The position numbers and the translations under genes were made by a program. Shown here one piece after another: positions 29,426 through 39,546 of a stretch of 64,000 nt of DNA. The first letter of the stretch is position 1. Each line of letters opens with the position of its first letter. A model generated the notes under the pieces. That model saw only the letters and a program-made list of their open reading frames with translations, was not told where the DNA came from and did no database searches. This DNA is from an uncultured Clostridium sp. (GTDB lineage: Bacteria; Bacillota; Clostridia; Clostridiales; Clostridiaceae): positions 16,374-80,373 of the forward strand of contig UQQU01000002.1 in assembly GCA_900543325.1 (NCBI GenBank), given 5' to 3'.

Positions 29426-30964
29426 TTAAATATTTTGTTCTATTCTAAAATAATCAAAATCAACATATCCTCCTATTTCTTTTGTTGCATAATTAAACAA
29501 TCCAAAACGATATCCAACAAAATGTGGTATTGTATATTCTAATTTTAGTTTATTTCCAATCTTATTCCATACATACCCACTTAAGCTATAATAAAAATAT
29601 GCACTATCTGATAAATTTTCATAGTCAAAATCTATTTTAAAATACACTTCATTTTGACTTATAGGAATATTACCCATTTCTTTATCACATCCAGAACTAC
29701 CACTAATCATAACGATATATTTAATGCCATTTTCCATCTTAATACCAACAAATCCATACTTTTGTTGAAATGCTGCTAATCCTGCATAGTCACCATTTTT
29801 CATATTACTTACATCAATTTTAATACTCCCTGAACATTTAGGCCCAACTGTTCTTTGAGTAAGTATATTAACTGCATCCAAAATATTGATATTCTTTCTT
29901 CCATTCCTTAATCTTAAACATCCTGGCCGTTCAGTTAAAGACCAATTATTATTATCTGGATTATGATTCCATTGCCATACTAATTTTAGTTCATTTTTAT
30001 TTTCATCAAATTCATCTGAATCAACAAAACTATACTTAATTTTTTCACTAATAATTCCAGTATCATATACATCATCAAATATAGGCCAATCTTCTTTCCA
30101 TATAATAGGTATAACATATGGTATTCTACCTACAGCTCCATGGTCTTCAAATAACATTCCATACCATTTTCCTTCAGGTGTATCAATAATTCCACCTTGT
30201 GCTATACCTCCAACAATACTTTGCTTTAATACTATTCTGCCCTCATAGGGACCTTCTAACTTATCAGATCTATGAACTATTTCTGTTCTAATCCCACCTT
30301 TTGGCCATACAATATTAAATATATAATAATTCCCATTAATTTTTTGTATATGAGAACCTTCCGCAACAAGACCATCTCCAATATCCCCAACAACTTTAGT
30401 AGCATTTTCAATAATAACCTTATTAAATCCATCTTTTTTAATTGCCGTTACGTCTGAAGTTAATTCTGTTGCCCATATCTCTCCTCCACCATATATAAGG
30501 TATACACGTCCATCATCGTCAAACAATAATGATGCATCTCTGTAAACTCCCTTTAAGTCATAACGTTTCCATGGTCCATTTTCTATATCATCTGTCTGAT
30601 AAATATATGTTGTATTAGTGTCATATGCTCCAAAAGATACATAGTACTTTCCATTATTATATCTAAGGGTACTTGCCCATGAGCCTTGACCATATGCACT
30701 TTCTCCATTTTTTAGAGTTTGTTTATCACTATCATCAAGTATGTCATAAACGTAGTTAACTATATTCCAATTTACTAAATCATATGATTTCATAATTGGT
30801 ACACCTGGACTCATATGCATTGTAGTACTAACCATATAATAAATATCATTTACTCTTATTACATCTGGATCTGGAACATCTGACCATATAACAGGGTTTT
30901 TAACTGTATAAACCTGATAATCACTTTTATTTGTATCGTTTAAAGTAAATTCATCTTCATACAC
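29426..30964 (-). CDS. GH43 glycosidase (arabinofuranosidase/xylosidase type)
   Basis: A 512-residue GH43 enzyme, only distantly like the other GH43 here. Numbering from the chosen GTG: base D32 in VPDPDVI, D143 in YRDASLLFDDDG, acid E202 in VAEGSHI. A C-terminal beta-sandwich follows (about 320-512). It lacks a signal peptide. The start GTG at 30964 lies eight bases after GGAGG; the longer GTG start (30979) would overlap that site. The specificity is probably arabinofuranosidase or xylosidase on side-chain-bearing oligomers. Confidence 0.9.
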   Translation of the reverse strand: MYEDEFTLNDTNKSDYQVYTVKNPVIWSDVPDPDVIRVNDIYYMVSTTMHMSPGVPIMKSYDLVNWNIVNYVYDILDDSDKQTLKNGESAYGQGSWASTLRYNNGKYYVSFGAYDTNTTYIYQTDDIENGPWKRYDLKGVYRDASLLFDDDGRVYLIYGGGEIWATELTSDVTAIKKDGFNKVIIENATKVVGDIGDGLVAEGSHIQKINGNYYIFNIVWPKGGIRTEIVHRSDKLEGPYEGRIVLKQSIVGGIAQGGIIDTPEGKWYGMLFEDHGAVGRIPYVIPIIWKEDWPIFDDVYDTGIISEKIKYSFVDSDEFDENKNELKLVWQWNHNPDNNNWSLTERPGCLRLRNGRKNINILDAVNILTQRTVGPKCSGSIKIDVSNMKNGDYAGLAAFQQKYGFVGIKMENGIKYIVMISGSSGCDKEMGNIPISQNEVYFKIDFDYENLSDSAYFYYSLSGYVWNKIGNKLKLEYTIPHFVGYRFGLFNYATKEIGGYVDFDYFRIEQNI

Positions 30965-31003
30965 AAGCTTAACCTCCACTCTTCATTGATTTTATTTTAA
31001 TTT

Positions 31004-32875
31004 TTACAGATAATTTATTTCAGTTGTAAAAGGAGATATCGGTAACCCTTCTCTATTATATAAATTTATATCATGAGGTGAGTTTTTCCATGCGTATCTT
31101 ACATTAACTGGATTACTAACTTTATTACTCCAAACTTCTATTAAATTTCCTTTTATTTGGGCATTAGCCTTATAAAAACGTCCATATTCATCACTAATTT
31201 CGAAATTATTTAAATTACCTTTTATACTTATTAATCCACTTTCACTATTAGAAAAATGAATAACTATCTTATTTCCTTCTATATTCATTTTTTTATACAT
31301 AGGTGTTACTGAAATATTTTTTTCATTATATACTTTATCTTGAGCTAATAAAGCTAATCTTCTTCCAACTTCTTTCTTATTAAGTGGGTGAAGATCATTA
31401 TATTCACCAATATCAACTGAAACTGCCATTCCAGTATTTTTTATTCTTAATCCCCTTCTTTGTGCTTCTCTTAACTTCGCCCAATTATCTAATAATGGAC
31501 TATCTTCTGGTGCTAAATAGTTTGCAAGCTGTACATATAAAAATGGTAAATATTCATTATTCCAATTTTCTCTCCATCTATTTATTAACGTTTCAAATAA
31601 CTCTTCATAATCATTAGGGTAACCTGTATTAGATTCACCTTGATACCACAACACACCTGCTATAGCATACTTCCTTAATGGATGAATTATTGAATTATAA
31701 AAGCCTATAGGTTTAAATTGAAAGAAAGTTCTATCATAATTAAAATCCATTCTATGTCCTATTTTATATTTCCATCCCCCTGATAAATCTATCTCTTCAT
31801 TTTCAAATGCCAATTTATACTGCTTATCTTTTATAAATCCGCCTATTCCTGTATTACTCATAACACGTATTGTTATTATATTTCTTCCCACTTTAAGTAT
31901 CTCATTATCTACTTTGTAAATTCTAGGAGGATACCTATACTCTGTTTTCCCAACCAAAACACCATTTACATATACTTCATCACTATCTATGATACTCCCT
32001 AAATAAAGTTTAGCATTATAACTAGCTGCTTCATCTGATAAAAATATCTCTTTTCTAAACCAAACAGATCCATTAACTTTATCTAAACATGTATCCTTCC
32101 ACATTCCTGGTATAACAAATTCACCCCAATCACTATCATCAAACTCTTCTAAGTTCCACAAATTTATTAAACCTTCATCATTTAAATTTAACTCTTCATA
32201 CCAATTATTAATTCTATTATCATCTTGTTCTTGAACTCTAGATACATACTCAGAATCCTTACATTTTCTAATTATTTCTTCAAATCTATTAAACTTCTTC
32301 AAATCCGCTTCATTTATCCATGATTCAATAGGAGTTCCTCCAACCGCTGTAGCAATTATTCCTATTGGAACTTTATATTTCTCATATATTTCTTTTGCAA
32401 AAAAATAACCAACAGCAGTAAACTCAAGCGAATTATCTTGATTTAAAACTTTCCAGCTCCCCTCATCCAAATCATCTTTTGGACCATTAAAAACATAGTT
32501 TTTACTTGCACAAAATTGTCGTATATTACTATTATTGTAATTTAAAATTTCATCTTCATATAATTCCATAACTCTTTCTATTGGTAACTCCATATTAGAT
32601 TGTCCACTACATAGCCATACATCCCCAATTAAAATATCTTTAATTGTTATCTCTTCCGCTCCTTTTATAACCATTTCATATGGACCACCAGCTTCTAGCT
32701 TATTTAATAAAATGCTCCATTTTCCTTTATCATTAGAAACTGTTTCATATTTTTCACCTAAAAACCAAACTTCTATTTTAGAATTTTCTACTGTAGTTCC
32801 AAATATTTTTGTTTTATCTCCTCGTTGAAGAACCATTCCGTCACTAAATATACTAGATAACTTATTCTTTTCCAT
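31004..32875 (-). CDS. SASA-type (sialate O-acetylesterase-like) carbohydrate esterase
   Basis: About 623 residues. The catalytic serine lies in CSGQSNMELP, and WYQGESNTG and EYNDLHPLNKKEVGRRLA (Asp/His pair) complete the SASA domain. An inserted beta-sandwich lies between the two halves (about 230-370: GSVWFRKEIFLSDEA, IRVMSNTGIGG). Such enzymes in xylan clusters remove acetyl groups from xylo-oligomers. No signal peptide is seen. The ATG at 32875 sits eight bases after GAGGGG; the ATG at 32881 is also possible. It heads an operon with GH43 and the CE1-like esterase. Confidence 0.9.
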   Translation of the reverse strand: MEKNKLSSIFSDGMVLQRGDKTKIFGTTVENSKIEVWFLGEKYETVSNDKGKWSILLNKLEAGGPYEMVIKGAEEITIKDILIGDVWLCSGQSNMELPIERVMELYEDEILNYNNSNIRQFCASKNYVFNGPKDDLDEGSWKVLNQDNSLEFTAVGYFFAKEIYEKYKVPIGIIATAVGGTPIESWINEADLKKFNRFEEIIRKCKDSEYVSRVQEQDDNRINNWYEELNLNDEGLINLWNLEEFDDSDWGEFVIPGMWKDTCLDKVNGSVWFRKEIFLSDEAASYNAKLYLGSIIDSDEVYVNGVLVGKTEYRYPPRIYKVDNEILKVGRNIITIRVMSNTGIGGFIKDKQYKLAFENEEIDLSGGWKYKIGHRMDFNYDRTFFQFKPIGFYNSIIHPLRKYAIAGVLWYQGESNTGYPNDYEELFETLINRWRENWNNEYLPFLYVQLANYLAPEDSPLLDNWAKLREAQRRGLRIKNTGMAVSVDIGEYNDLHPLNKKEVGRRLALLAQDKVYNEKNISVTPMYKKMNIEGNKIVIHFSNSESGLISIKGNLNNFEISDEYGRFYKANAQIKGNLIEVWSNKVSNPVNVRYAWKNSPHDINLYNREGLPISPFTTEINYL

Positions 32876-33055
32876 ACTCATAACCCCTCTATTATTCCCG
32901 TCCAAATCAATCTATATTAAAGTTTAGTAACCTTTCATATACTACTAATCACCTAATATCTTACATCTTTAAATTTTAATTTTATACCTACTTTTTATAT
33001 ATTTTCCTTTGATTATTTTACATTTATTATTTATACATGTTTAAGTTTAATCAAT

Positions 33056-33098
33056 ATAAAAAACAGTAGATTAATTATACATAAATCAATCTACTGTT
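33056..33098 (-). terminator. Terminator of sbcDC
   Basis: AACAGTAGATT (33062-33072) pairs with AATCTACTGTT (33088-33098), followed in the minus direction by a run of T. Confidence 0.85.
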
Positions 33099-33132
33099 AC
33101 TTTTCTTCTAACATTTTATTTATACTATTTTA

Positions 33133-36100
33133 TTAACTTCTTTCAATCTTAACCTTACTTCCACCAAGTCCAGCCTCTGCAGGTGTAACTAAAAGCTTAA
33201 CATGAACTCTATTTTTAATAGATTCAACGTGGCTAATTATTCCTATCTTTAATTTATCATTATGAATTCTTTCAAGCGAGCTCATAACAACCTCTAAAAG
33301 ATTATCATCTAAAGTACCAAACCCTTCATCTAAGAAGAATAATTCAAGTGGAGCAGTTCCCTTAAGTTGAATTTCTGCTGATAATGCAAGTGCTAAAGCA
33401 AGTGATGCTAAGAAGGTTTCTCCCCCTGAAAGTGTAGAAGCATCTCTTTCAGCTCCACCATTTTTATAATCTCTAATTATAAATCTTCCATCCTCATCTA
33501 CTTCTAACCCATAGTTTCCATTAGTTATTTCCTTTAACTTTTTACTAGCTTCTAGCGAAACATATTTAAGTCTAGTAGCTGCAACAAATTCAACAAACTT
33601 TTTCCCCTTAAATAATTTATCTAAATCATTTAATAATGCAAGCTTATGGTCTAACTCTTCCTTTTGCTTCAATAACCCCTTTAGCTCTATCATCTTGTCT
33701 TCTATTATCTTAAGTTCTTCTTGAAGTTTAATTTTTATTTCATTATATTCCTTAACTTTAACTTCTTTTTCTTCTTTTTCCTCTTGTATAGCAATCCATT
33801 GCTCCTCACTTAATTCTCTATTTCCAATTTTTTTAGAAATACTTTCAATTGCTCCTTTAATCTTTGCTAAACTATCATTATAATTATCAATTTTAACTTT
33901 TAAAACTTCTATTTCACTTTTTTCTAAAACATTATTCTTAACTTCTTCTATACTTAAAAACTTTTCTTCCTTTAAAGCCTCATCAAGCTTTTGTTTTTCT
34001 TCATCTTTTCTTTTATACAGCTCTCTACCTTTTGAAGCAATACTAATTAGCTTAGAATTACATTCTTCATAATTCTTATCAGATTCTTCTTTCGCTTTTT
34101 CTGCAAGTATATAATTCTCTTCAACTCTCTTTATTTCACTCTGAATATTTTTTAATATTTCTTCAATATTATCTATATCCTTAACTTTACTTTTTATCTT
34201 TATTAAACTTTCATCTTTAATTTTTATTTTTTCTTCTAATGTTGTATTAATCTTTGCTAACTCTTGATTAGTATCATTTAAGTCTTTTATTGCATCTTCT
34301 CTATTTTTACTTAATTCCTCTAATCTATTTCTATAGCTTTTAATGGTTTTTTCAACCTCTTCTCTTTCATTCTCAATTTTATTTATTTCATCATTCTTAG
34401 CTATAAAATCTTTAACATTAGTCTTTACCTTAAGTGAATTTAATTCTCTTTCAATCTCTTGTAACTTTTCTTCTTCCTTTTTCTTATCTTCTAATAGTTC
34501 TTTTATTGTATTTTCATCACTATTAATTTTAGTTTCTAATTGTGCATATTTAAGTTTTAAATTATTACTTTCCTCTTTTAAAGTCTTATTTATATTTTCA
34601 TATTCTTCTTTTTTAACATTATACTCATTTAGTTTAACTCTTAAATCACTTATCTTTAATTGAAGCTTAGATACCTCTTCTTCATTAAAATCATCACCTA
34701 AATTTTTAATTACCTCTTCACTCTTCTCTACAGTTTCTTTAAAAAGGGTTAACTTAGCTTCTATATCCCTTATATTATTAGATAATTCATTAAAATATTT
34801 TTCTTTTAAAGCCATGCTATTTTCAAGACTATTAATATCTCTAATTTCTATATGTCTAATATTTTCTTTATGATGTTCTATAGAACCACAAACCGGACAA
34901 ATATCTCCAGATTTTAATTCTTCTCTCAATTTATGAGCTAAATTTTCTCTTTCTATTTCAAGAATATCTACTCTTAGCTTCTTAATTTCATTATCTAAAT
35001 TGATATACTCTTCTTTTTTAGGCTTTAATTCTTTAGTTAATTCTTCAATTGCATTTTTATTTTTTAATATCTCTTCTTTTTCTCTTTTAAATATATCTAA
35101 TTTACCCTTAAGATCAGAATATTTTTCTTGCATATCAAATAAATCATTTTGATTTCCCGGGCAATTCTTTACTAAGTTTTCTAAACCACTTTCATTTTCT
35201 ATTAATAAATTATTCGTCCTATCTAACTCAAGTTTTAAAATATTTTTTTCTTCTACAGATTTTTTTATCCCTTCATTATTAGATTCTAATTTTACTTTAT
35301 AATCTTCAACTTTCTTAAAGAAATTATTATAATCTCTAGTAACAACTACTCCTTGTTGAACATTTTCTTTTAATTCTCTATCAATATTTAAAGTATCTCT
35401 ATATACTTCCTTTTCTTTTAATAGATTATTTCCTTTATTTAATCTATTTTCAGAATCAATTAATTTATCTTCATTTTCTTTCTTCTTTTTAAGTAAATCC
35501 TCTACAACTTTATTAATTTCTTTTATTTCACTTTCTAAAGTCACTAAAGCTTTTTTATCTTCTATTGCCTCTTTTATTTTCTCTTCTTGTATTTTATATT
35601 TAGGAAGCTCATTATCCTTATTTATTCTAGCTTTACTCCAGTTTTCTTCACATTTATCTTTTTTCTCTTTAAGTTCTTCACATTTTACTTTAACTTCACT
35701 TAATTCTTTTTCTGTAAAATTAATATTCTTTAATGTTTCTTCATAAGCTATTACAAATGGATTGATCTTACTTGCAGCCTCAGCAGTTTTAACTCTTTCT
35801 TTAAATGAATTTATTTCATCTGCTTTTTCAATAAGCTCATTTTCTCTTTCTTTATAGTCTTTAACTTCAAGTTGCATTTTCCATAGTTCTGAATTTTCTT
35901 TAAAAGATTTTTCAATTTCCTTAAGCTCTTTATTAGCTTTTTCTAAATTTTCAATACTTATATTTAACTCTTCTTCTTTCTCTTTTTTCTTATCTTCGCT
36001 TATATCTTCATAGCCCATAAGCTGTCCTAATAAAACACTATTTTCTGTTTTTTCCTTATTAATTTCTTTAGATAATTTGCTTGAAAGTTTATCACCATAT

Positions 36101-36624
36101 TCTCCTAAATTAAAAAGTCTTTCTAACATTTCTCTTCTTGGTTTTCCTTCAAGCTTTAAAAACTCTGAAAACTTTCCCTGTGGCAAAACAACAGTCCTTG
36201 TAAAATCCTCTAAACTTAATCCAATTACTTCCTTACACTTATCAGTTACAGTTTTAACTTTATCAGCTAAAACCTCTTCTCCATTGGTTATATCAACTAT
36301 TTTACACTTACCAGACACAGGATTTCCTGATTTTTTATCTCTTTTAAACTCTCTATTAACTAAATATCTTTTAGTTTCTGCTCCTGATATTTGAAATTCA
36401 AAGCTAACATTTAATCTGTCACAATTTGTATTTATATAATTAGAACTTTTTCTTGAAACATCACCATATAGTGCTAACGTTATACCATCTAAAATTGTAG
36501 ATTTACCACTTCCTGTTGGACCAAATATTCCAAATAATCCACAATCAGTTAACTTTTCAAAATCTATAGTTTGTTCTTCTATAAAACTATTTAATCCTTT
36601 TATCTTAAGCTTAATTGGTCTCAT
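33133..36624 (-). CDS. sbcC: Exonuclease subunit SbcC
   Basis: An SMC-like ATPase of 1163 residues that works with SbcD to cut hairpins and process DNA ends. Walker A is FGPTGSGKST near residue 40. Two very long coiled coils flank the zinc hook CPVC near residue 577. The signature LSGGETFLASLALALALS and Walker B LELFFLDEGFGTLD lie near the C-terminus. The ATG at 36624 lies seven bases after GAGGGGG and overlaps the sbcD end by 14 bases. Confidence 0.97.
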   Translation of the reverse strand: MRPIKLKIKGLNSFIEEQTIDFEKLTDCGLFGIFGPTGSGKSTILDGITLALYGDVSRKSSNYINTNCDRLNVSFEFQISGAETKRYLVNREFKRDKKSGNPVSGKCKIVDITNGEEVLADKVKTVTDKCKEVIGLSLEDFTRTVVLPQGKFSEFLKLEGKPRREMLERLFNLGEYGDKLSSKLSKEINKEKTENSVLLGQLMGYEDISEDKKKEKEEELNISIENLEKANKELKEIEKSFKENSELWKMQLEVKDYKERENELIEKADEINSFKERVKTAEAASKINPFVIAYEETLKNINFTEKELSEVKVKCEELKEKKDKCEENWSKARINKDNELPKYKIQEEKIKEAIEDKKALVTLESEIKEINKVVEDLLKKKKENEDKLIDSENRLNKGNNLLKEKEVYRDTLNIDRELKENVQQGVVVTRDYNNFFKKVEDYKVKLESNNEGIKKSVEEKNILKLELDRTNNLLIENESGLENLVKNCPGNQNDLFDMQEKYSDLKGKLDIFKREKEEILKNKNAIEELTKELKPKKEEYINLDNEIKKLRVDILEIERENLAHKLREELKSGDICPVCGSIEHHKENIRHIEIRDINSLENSMALKEKYFNELSNNIRDIEAKLTLFKETVEKSEEVIKNLGDDFNEEEVSKLQLKISDLRVKLNEYNVKKEEYENINKTLKEESNNLKLKYAQLETKINSDENTIKELLEDKKKEEEKLQEIERELNSLKVKTNVKDFIAKNDEINKIENEREEVEKTIKSYRNRLEELSKNREDAIKDLNDTNQELAKINTTLEEKIKIKDESLIKIKSKVKDIDNIEEILKNIQSEIKRVEENYILAEKAKEESDKNYEECNSKLISIASKGRELYKRKDEEKQKLDEALKEEKFLSIEEVKNNVLEKSEIEVLKVKIDNYNDSLAKIKGAIESISKKIGNRELSEEQWIAIQEEKEEKEVKVKEYNEIKIKLQEELKIIEDKMIELKGLLKQKEELDHKLALLNDLDKLFKGKKFVEFVAATRLKYVSLEASKKLKEITNGNYGLEVDEDGRFIIRDYKNGGAERDASTLSGGETFLASLALALALSAEIQLKGTAPLELFFLDEGFGTLDDNLLEVVMSSLERIHNDKLKIGIISHVESIKNRVHVKLLVTPAEAGLGGSKVKIERS

Positions 36625-37834
36625 TTTCATCCCCCTCTTCATTTATTAATTTTAAAAGTAAACTTACAATTTCATCATCAGCTTCTACATTTCTTTCTTT
36701 TTTATAAAAATCTCTAAATATTTCTTCAAAAGATTTCTCTTGAATAGAAATATCATTTTCAACATCATCTTGAGAATTTTGAAGCTTTGGTATTATTTCT
36801 AAAATATCCTTTTTAATTTCCTTCATTTTCTTTATTTCATCTTCTCTTATATATCTATCACATTTAATCTCTAAATAAACCCAGCAATCTCTATCTTTAT
36901 TTTCTTCGCATCTTTCTATTGCATCATCAATACTTTCACACTTCCAAATTTCTATAGGTTTATATACCTTAAATTCTACTTCACTTATTTTACATTCCTC
37001 TTTTGGTTCTACATCAATAATAAAACATTTCTTATTAATATTTATTTCCTTTTTATTATAATGAAGAGGAGAACCTGAATACCTTGCCTTCTTATTGGTA
37101 CCTGGTACAACCTGTGGTTTATGGACATGTCCTAAAGCTATATACTGTGCTTCTTCTGGTAAACATGACCCATTAACAATATAGCTTCCACCAAGTTGAA
37201 TACTTCTTTCTGAGCCACCTTCTTCACTTCCCATAGCAAATAAATGTGATACTGCTAAATTAATAGTATCTTCTCTATAGTTTTTCCTTAAAGAATCAAA
37301 TAAAGATTTTATTCTTTCTCCATAAGTTTTTAATCTATCTTCATCACTATCCATCTCTCCATAAAGAACTTCATTTAATCTCTTTTCACTTGGATATGGT
37401 ACTGTTAATATTACTGCTTTTTCATTATTAATTTCTATTTCAATAAATCCTTCTCCTGAGTTAATAACCTTATGCTGTCCATATTCACCACATTGTACAA
37501 TAGTTTTAGGTGTCCCAACCATTATTATTCCATGCTCCATAGCAAGTGGCCCTGCTGCAACTAATCTTTCTGGATTATCATGATTTCCTGCAATAACTAA
37601 AGTTAATCTTTCTCCATTTTTAGAAAGTTTTTTTAATGTATTATAAAACATTTTTTCAGCTCTTGCTGGTGGATTACTACTATCATAAACATCTCCTGCA
37701 ATTATAACTAAATCAACTTTATTTTCTTCAACTATATCTATAAAATCTTTTAAGAATAATTCTTGCTCATCCATTCTACTTTGGCCTTCTAAGTTCTTTC
37801 CTAAATGCCAATCTCCAGTATGTAATATTCTCAA
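36611..37834 (-). CDS. sbcD: Exonuclease subunit SbcD
   Basis: A 407-residue metallophosphoesterase nuclease. Metal-binding motifs are HTGDWHLGK, IIAGDVYDSSNPP, VIAGNHDNPERL, VSHLF and IALGHVHKPQ. The start is a TTG eight bases after AGGAGG. It is translationally coupled to sbcC. Confidence 0.97.
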   Translation of the reverse strand: MRILHTGDWHLGKNLEGQSRMDEQELFLKDFIDIVEENKVDLVIIAGDVYDSSNPPARAEKMFYNTLKKLSKNGERLTLVIAGNHDNPERLVAAGPLAMEHGIIMVGTPKTIVQCGEYGQHKVINSGEGFIEIEINNEKAVILTVPYPSEKRLNEVLYGEMDSDEDRLKTYGERIKSLFDSLRKNYREDTINLAVSHLFAMGSEEGGSERSIQLGGSYIVNGSCLPEEAQYIALGHVHKPQVVPGTNKKARYSGSPLHYNKKEININKKCFIIDVEPKEECKISEVEFKVYKPIEIWKCESIDDAIERCEENKDRDCWVYLEIKCDRYIREDEIKKMKEIKKDILEIIPKLQNSQDDVENDISIQEKSFEEIFRDFYKKERNVEADDEIVSLLLKLINEEGDENETN

Positions 37835-37937
37835 AAATATTACCTCCTTTTTTATTCCACTGTATAAATTTTATCTATTTTTAATTATACAATTAAGTAC
37901 TATATGTAATCAAACGTAAGTGAGATTCCTTCTAAAC

Positions 37938-37965
37938 AAAAAAGATGATACATTTCTGTATCACC
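37938..37965 (-). terminator. Terminator of the small ORF 37980-38171
   Basis: TGATACA pairs with TGTATCA around TTTC, with six T following in the minus direction. Confidence 0.8.
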
Positions 37966-37979
37966 CTCTTTCCTATTAT

Positions 37980-38171
37980 CTATTTAACTTCTTTACACCA
38001 ACTTGAAGAAATTCTTGAATTATCTATATATCCTAAATAGCTATGTGCAACTTGTACTTCTAAACCATCATATTTATTTATTTGCTCATTATTTAATTTC
38101 TCTACTCTCTCATCACTTGCTAAATAAACGTCCTTACTAAAAATATACTTCTTTCCTTTACAAAATATCAT
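37980..38171 (-). CDS. Small hypothetical protein, 63 residues
   Basis: A soluble, lysine-rich 63-residue protein beginning MIFCKGKKYIFSKDVYL. The ATG at 38171 is preceded by GAGGTGG at good distance, which is why I prefer it over the longer reading that starts 14 codons earlier. It has its own terminator and promoter space. I do not recognise a family. Confidence 0.65.
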   Translation of the reverse strand: MIFCKGKKYIFSKDVYLASDERVEKLNNEQINKYDGLEVQVAHSYLGYIDNSRISSSWCKEVK

Positions 38172-38301
38172 AGTTACCACCTCATGTATTTTATTTATAT
38201 AAATATTATACACCTATTTGCATTTATACCCATTTAAGTTTTAATTTTCAATATTTTGCATAATTTTATTCATAAATTTGCCAATTATTCAATTTACAGA
38301 A

Positions 38302-38346
38302 AATAAAAAATAATTGAAATTAAACTAATTTAACTTCAATTATTTT
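38302..38346 (-). terminator. Terminator of the thi operon
   Basis: AAATAATTGAA (38308-38318) pairs with TTCAATTATTT (38335-38345), with further A/T pairs inside and a T-rich tail. Confidence 0.7.
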
Positions 38347-38362
38347 AATCAATTATATTATT

Positions 38363-38866
38363 CTATTTTAATAAAAACTCTCTTATTACTTTTACTTTTA
38401 ATATTATATACGCAATTATACTTCCTACAATAGAACTTAATGAAAATGGAGCAATATAAACAAATAATGCAACTTCCTTTCCTAATAAAATTGCTGCTAT
38501 CGGATAGGCAAGTAAGGCACCTATTATCCCTGTGCCAATAACTTCACCAACTACTGCTACCTCTATCTTTTTAAATTTCCTATATAAAATTGATGCTAAA
38601 AACACTCCCACCATACTACCTGGAAAGGCTAATAAGCTTCCAGTACCTAAAATATTTCTAAGTAACGATGATATAAATGCACAAGAAACTCCATAAACTG
38701 GACCTAAAGTTATTCCAGCAATAACATTAACAAAATGCTGTACTGGCGATGCCTTTGCTCCTAATACTGGTATAGAAAATGTTCCTAGAACTGTTGCTAT
38801 AGCAATTAATATCCCACTTAATACTATTTTTTGTGTAGTTTTATCTTTATTTTTAGCTATCTCCAT
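38363..38866 (-). CDS. thiW: ThiW, ECF-transporter substrate-binding subunit for the thiazole precursor
   Basis: A 167-residue membrane protein with about five segments and the ThiW signature (GAKASPVQHFVNVIAGITLG, GSLLAFPGSMVGVFLA). ThiW is thought to bind hydroxyethylthiazole and to use a shared energising module; no such module is in this window. It is the last gene of the riboswitch-controlled operon, matching thiM, which phosphorylates the thiazole. Confidence 0.93.
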   Translation of the reverse strand: MEIAKNKDKTTQKIVLSGILIAIATVLGTFSIPVLGAKASPVQHFVNVIAGITLGPVYGVSCAFISSLLRNILGTGSLLAFPGSMVGVFLASILYRKFKKIEVAVVGEVIGTGIIGALLAYPIAAILLGKEVALFVYIAPFSLSSIVGSIIAYIILKVKVIREFLLK

Positions 38867-38908
38867 ATTTCCTCCTTTAATATCATTAATTAAAATAAGA
38901 TTATTATT

Positions 38909-39520
38909 TTATATTTTCTCAATCCATTTTTCACATTCTAATTTTATGTTCTCAGCTCCAAGTATTGCAGATACAACTGCATACCCATCTACATTACACT
39001 CTTTTAATTTATCAATATTACTTAGTGATAATCCTCCAATAGCTACTACTGGTAATTTAATCAATTCTTTTATTTCTTTTAATTTTTCTATAGATACAGA
39101 TTTTGCATCAAGCTTAGTTCTTGTTGTAAACATAGCTCCGACACCAAGATAATCAGCCCCATTTTCTTTAGCTGTTAAAGCCTCTTCTACTGTTCTTGCT
39201 GATACTCCCACTATCTTATCTTCTCCTATAAGCTCTCTAACTTTATTGGCTGGTATATCACTTTGTCCAACATGAACACCATCAGCATCACAAAGCATTG
39301 CAATATCTACCCTATCATTAATAATAAACTTCACATTATATTTTTTAGTTAATTCTCTAAGCTTAATTGCCTTCTCTAAAAACTCTTTTCCACTGGCATT
39401 TTTTTCTCTTAGTTGAAGCATAGTTACTCCACCTTTTAATGCTTCTTCAATACTATTGTAAAAATCTCTACCTCTTAAAATATCTGAATCTGTTACTAAA
39501 TAAAATTTTAATTCTTTCAT
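38909..39520 (-). CDS. thiE: Thiamine-phosphate synthase
   Basis: A 203-residue TIM-barrel enzyme joining HMP-diphosphate and thiazole phosphate. Visible blocks: LQLREKNASGKEFLEKA, FIINDRVDIAMLCDADGVHVGQSD, GVGAMFTTRTKLDA and VVAIGGLSLSNI. AGAGGG precedes the ATG. It completes the salvage route begun by thiD and thiM. Confidence 0.97.
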   Translation of the reverse strand: MKELKFYLVTDSDILRGRDFYNSIEEALKGGVTMLQLREKNASGKEFLEKAIKLRELTKKYNVKFIINDRVDIAMLCDADGVHVGQSDIPANKVRELIGEDKIVGVSARTVEEALTAKENGADYLGVGAMFTTRTKLDAKSVSIEKLKEIKELIKLPVVAIGGLSLSNIDKLKECNVDGYAVVSAILGAENIKLECEKWIEKI

Positions 39521-39546
39521 TTTTATTCCCTCTTAACTTCAATATT

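Noticed and set aside
29426..30979. Secretion of the esterase operon enzymes.
   Set aside because: No hydrophobic N-terminal segment in any of the three proteins with any plausible start.
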